From the NCBI RefSeq assembly GCF_938002845.1, contig NZ_CALKZP010000037.1, positions 26,579 to 90,578 of the forward strand: 64,000 nt of DNA, in the 5' to 3' direction. Origin of the DNA: an uncultured Campylobacter sp. (GTDB lineage: Bacteria > Campylobacterota > Campylobacteria > Campylobacterales > Campylobacteraceae). Under the pieces are notes generated by a model that did no database searches, had not been told where the DNA came from, and saw only the letters and a list, made by a program, of their open reading frames with translations. The translations under genes were made by a program, and so were the position numbers. Positions 61,912 to 64,000 of the stretch are shown here, piece after piece (the stretch's first letter is position 1; the number at the start of each line of letters is the position of its first letter).

Positions 61912-62117
61912 GATCTCGCAAACCCACCCTACTTCTATTGTAATTTAAAATTCACATCTCTTTCAGCTTGAATTCCATTTGTAAATGACGCATTTAGCTG
62001 TATTATAAAGTCTCTCGTTCAATGCGACATTAAATTCTAAACCGCGCCTACTCACCGAAAATCAGCAAAATTTAGCTAAAATTTGACGAAATTTAAATCC
62101 AAATTTAAGGAGATAAG

Positions 62118-63512
62118 ATGCAAAGCAAAGCCCATCTATGCCCAAAATGCGGCGAAAACACGATATATTTCGACGGCATTTGCCACTCGTGTCGCCAAAG
62201 GCAGAGGCGGGAGGAGATTTTAAACCTAAGCGCGGACGAAGTGGAGGCGATGATCCTAAAAATCGTAGACCGAATCGACGAGATCGAAAAATGGGATGAG
62301 ATTTACAACGATTTTTGGGCGCTTTTTAGCCTGCTGGATATCCACGATCCAAGGATCGCGCGAGCTGCGGCGGCGAAGCAGATCTACTATCCGCCCGAAC
62401 TCTACTTCGGCGCGCCTAAGGATGTAAGAGACGCGCTCATAGCAAAACTAGACTCGCTACAAGATAACTCCAAAAACACTCTAAACGACCTTCTGTGCTC
62501 GCTTGCGTGGCAGGGCGACGAACAGACGACGCGGCTTTTTTACGAGCTGTATCAAAACCCGAAGCCGTGGCGCCAAAAGCTCTACGCGGGCACTGAAATT
62601 TACGCGCAAATCGGCGGTTGGAGCTTTGATCGGATGGGCGAGCGAAAATCGCTCGTTTTTGATAAATGCCTCACAGCAGTGCGCGTAAAAGATAGCGCGG
62701 AGAAAAACGGCGAGCGCGCGAGCGGGCTCGGAGATGAAAGCGCGAGCGAAATTTTAAATTTCAAAGGCGGCGCGAGCGGCGCAAATTCCGAACAAAATGC
62801 GCAAAAAGACGCAAGCGAAATTTCAAATTTATACGCGGGCGCGCAGAGTGCTCGCACAGGCATGGGCGAAGACGCGATCTTGCGGAACGAGCGCGCAAAT
62901 TTCAAATCAGACGCGCAAAAAGACGCTAGCAGCGGTTTAAATTTAAGCGAAAATGCAAAGAACGCCAGCTGCGAAGGCGCGAACCAAAACGCGGATGAGC
63001 CCGTACGTATCGGCAGACCTACGGGGCAAAAGTGCGAGTTTTGCGGCTGCGAGATGCTCGATATGCTGCGTCTAAAAGCATCTGAGCCGCGGCTTGCGTT
63101 TCTAAATTTAAAGCACGACGCGATCTTTCGCTGCTGCCCGACCTGCGTCGGTTCGGTAATATATTTTTGCAAATGCGGCGCGGACGGCGAGCCGCAGATG
63201 CGCTGCGAGAGCGAAGGGATGGAGAAGAGCTACTTTTCGCAGCAGGATATGGCGCGGCTGAGCGGTATGAAATTTAAGCTAGGCGGCGAAGTATCGCCAT
63301 TTTACGGCTGCTTTGACGAGCTTGACGTGACCGTGGGCGGCTATCCGCAGTGGGTGCAGGACGCCGAGTATCTGAGCTGCTCTAGCTGCGGCGGGACGAT
63401 GAAGCATCTAGCGCAGATCCCATTCGGCGAGCTGGTACAGGGCGAGGGGGTCATATACGTGCAGATCTGTGAGAAATGCGAGGTTTTGGGCGGCTGCTTT
63501 CAGTGCACATGA
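62118..63512 (+). CDS. Zinc-ribbon protein with DUF1963-like C-terminus and low-complexity insert
   Basis: A 464-residue protein, unrecognised as a whole. It has an N-terminal zinc ribbon (CPKCGEN, CHSC; 8-25), an acidic helical region (to about 190), an insert (about 193-297) rich in Ala/Ser/Asn/Glu with AQKDAS twice, then a Cys-rich part (CEFCGCEM, CCPTC, CKCG) and an end resembling DUF1963/YwqG-type proteins (GGYPQWVQDAEY, CSSCGGTMKHLAQIP). AAGGAGATA precedes the ATG. Several cysteine pairs suggest metal binding. Confidence 0.7.
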   Translation: MQSKAHLCPKCGENTIYFDGICHSCRQRQRREEILNLSADEVEAMILKIVDRIDEIEKWDEIYNDFWALFSLLDIHDPRIARAAAAKQIYYPPELYFGAPKDVRDALIAKLDSLQDNSKNTLNDLLCSLAWQGDEQTTRLFYELYQNPKPWRQKLYAGTEIYAQIGGWSFDRMGERKSLVFDKCLTAVRVKDSAEKNGERASGLGDESASEILNFKGGASGANSEQNAQKDASEISNLYAGAQSARTGMGEDAILRNERANFKSDAQKDASSGLNLSENAKNASCEGANQNADEPVRIGRPTGQKCEFCGCEMLDMLRLKASEPRLAFLNLKHDAIFRCCPTCVGSVIYFCKCGADGEPQMRCESEGMEKSYFSQQDMARLSGMKFKLGGEVSPFYGCFDELDVTVGGYPQWVQDAEYLSCSSCGGTMKHLAQIPFGELVQGEGVIYVQICEKCEVLGGCFQCT

Positions 63513-63561
63513 GGGCGGGGCTTTTAAAATTTGCGCCCCGAGCCCGCGCAAAAAATTAAGC

Positions 63562-63567
63562 TATAAT
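63562..63567 (+). promoter_or_regulatory. -10 box of the last gene
   Basis: TATAAT 30 bases before the ATG at 63597, followed by AAAGGAGAG as ribosome binding site. An AT-rich run lies upstream. It suggests an own promoter for the final gene. Confidence 0.5.
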
Positions 63568-63596
63568 TGCGTTTAAATTTAATTAAAGGAGAGATT

Positions 63597-64000
63597 ATGG
63601 GATTATTCGGTTTGAGCAAAAAGGCTGAGAAAGCGCAGGAGCCGAGCACGTTCGCGGGCAGGGTAGATAAATTTTGGGCGGAATTTAGCGGCGTGATAGA
63701 TGAGATCAAGGCTGATCTGACGGCAAAAGAGTTTGAAAAGGCGATGCAAAAGACCGACGAGAAGCTTCGTATCTGCCTTGCCGAGCCATATTTTATGACG
63801 GGGCTCGTGGGCGATAAACTCGATCTGGTGCTAACTCCCGAGGGCATAAGACACCGACTCTTTTGGCTAAGCTTCATCAAAAACGCTATGCCAAAGCAGC
63901 TTGAGGACAGAATGCTCTGCACGCTCGGAAAGCCGCGCGCGCCGCGAGGTATCGGCGGGATCGAGATGTATGGTACCCGCGTAAACGCCGAGGAGTCGAT
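63597..64000 (+). CDS. Hypothetical protein, 5' part
   Basis: Starts at ATG 63597 and runs off the right edge (134 codons visible). It is soluble, with a helical N-terminal part (FAGRVDKFWAEFSGVIDEIKADL) and no signal peptide. Family not recognised. It has a good ribosome binding site and its own probable promoter. Confidence 0.7.
   Translation, partial: MGLFGLSKKAEKAQEPSTFAGRVDKFWAEFSGVIDEIKADLTAKEFEKAMQKTDEKLRICLAEPYFMTGLVGDKLDLVLTPEGIRHRLFWLSFIKNAMPKQLEDRMLCTLGKPRAPRGIGGIEMYGTRVNAEES

Overview
The window reads as the chromosome of an epsilonproteobacterium, most likely a Campylobacter of the higher-GC oral group (C. gracilis, C. rectus and C. showae are candidates; the species is inference). 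Evidence: very frequent AAATTT words, the order glmU-coaBC-x-uppS-prepilin peptidase-LptF/G-truA that I recall from C. jejuni, a CfrA-like receptor with a Cee-like esterase, and Zot-bearing filamentous prophages as known in this genus. No rRNA operon, CRISPR array or insertion sequence was seen.

Layout. 1-7570: right part of an AT-rich filamentous prophage (inovirus) with coat proteins, pIII-like, pVI-like, Zot/pI, pIV secretin, HUH replication protein and a tyrosine integrase, abutting the 3' end of an initiator tRNA gene. 7571-11000: tRNA-fMet, tRNA-Gln, a pilin, the agmatine-to-putrescine pair aguA/aguB and tRNA-Arg. 11-15.7 kb: two small hypothetical genes, secreted MsrAB, and two long gene-free stretches full of degenerate repeats. 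15.7-24.6 kb: purH, four related lipoproteins, an SDH-family serine protease, a TerB/J-domain protein and purL. 24.7-33.9 kb: a nine-gene, tightly overlapped lipooligosaccharide operon led by a lauroyl acyltransferase, with glycosyltransferases, two membrane-anchored deacetylases and an O-antigen ligase. 33.9-38.9 kb: rpmH-rnpA-yidD-yidC-jag-mnmE. 38.9-44.7 kb: a macA-macB-outer-membrane-factor efflux operon and an EamA transporter. 44.8-51.9 kb: the glmU to truA run. 52-64 kb: a TAXI TRAP transporter, a siderophore receptor and esterase, LrgA/LrgB with a cytidylate-kinase-like protein, and two unassigned genes.

The most unusual property is a class of low-complexity DNA, punctuated by AAATTT-type words every 15-45 bp. 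It fills the gene-free islands and also appears as in-frame inserts or extensions in at least six otherwise conserved proteins (AguB, a GT4 glycosyltransferase, an ELM1-like protein, MnmE, TruA and a zinc-ribbon protein). In the GT4 gene it forms a 30-bp minisatellite encoding a 10-residue repeat. Other points of note are an rnpA without an ATG/GTG/TTG codon ahead of its conserved N-terminus, a G-quadruplex/hairpin element near 12.6 kb, paired hairpins in the prophage that look like origin or packaging signals, and a family of lipoprotein paralogues. All family assignments are by reading translated motifs; no database search was run.
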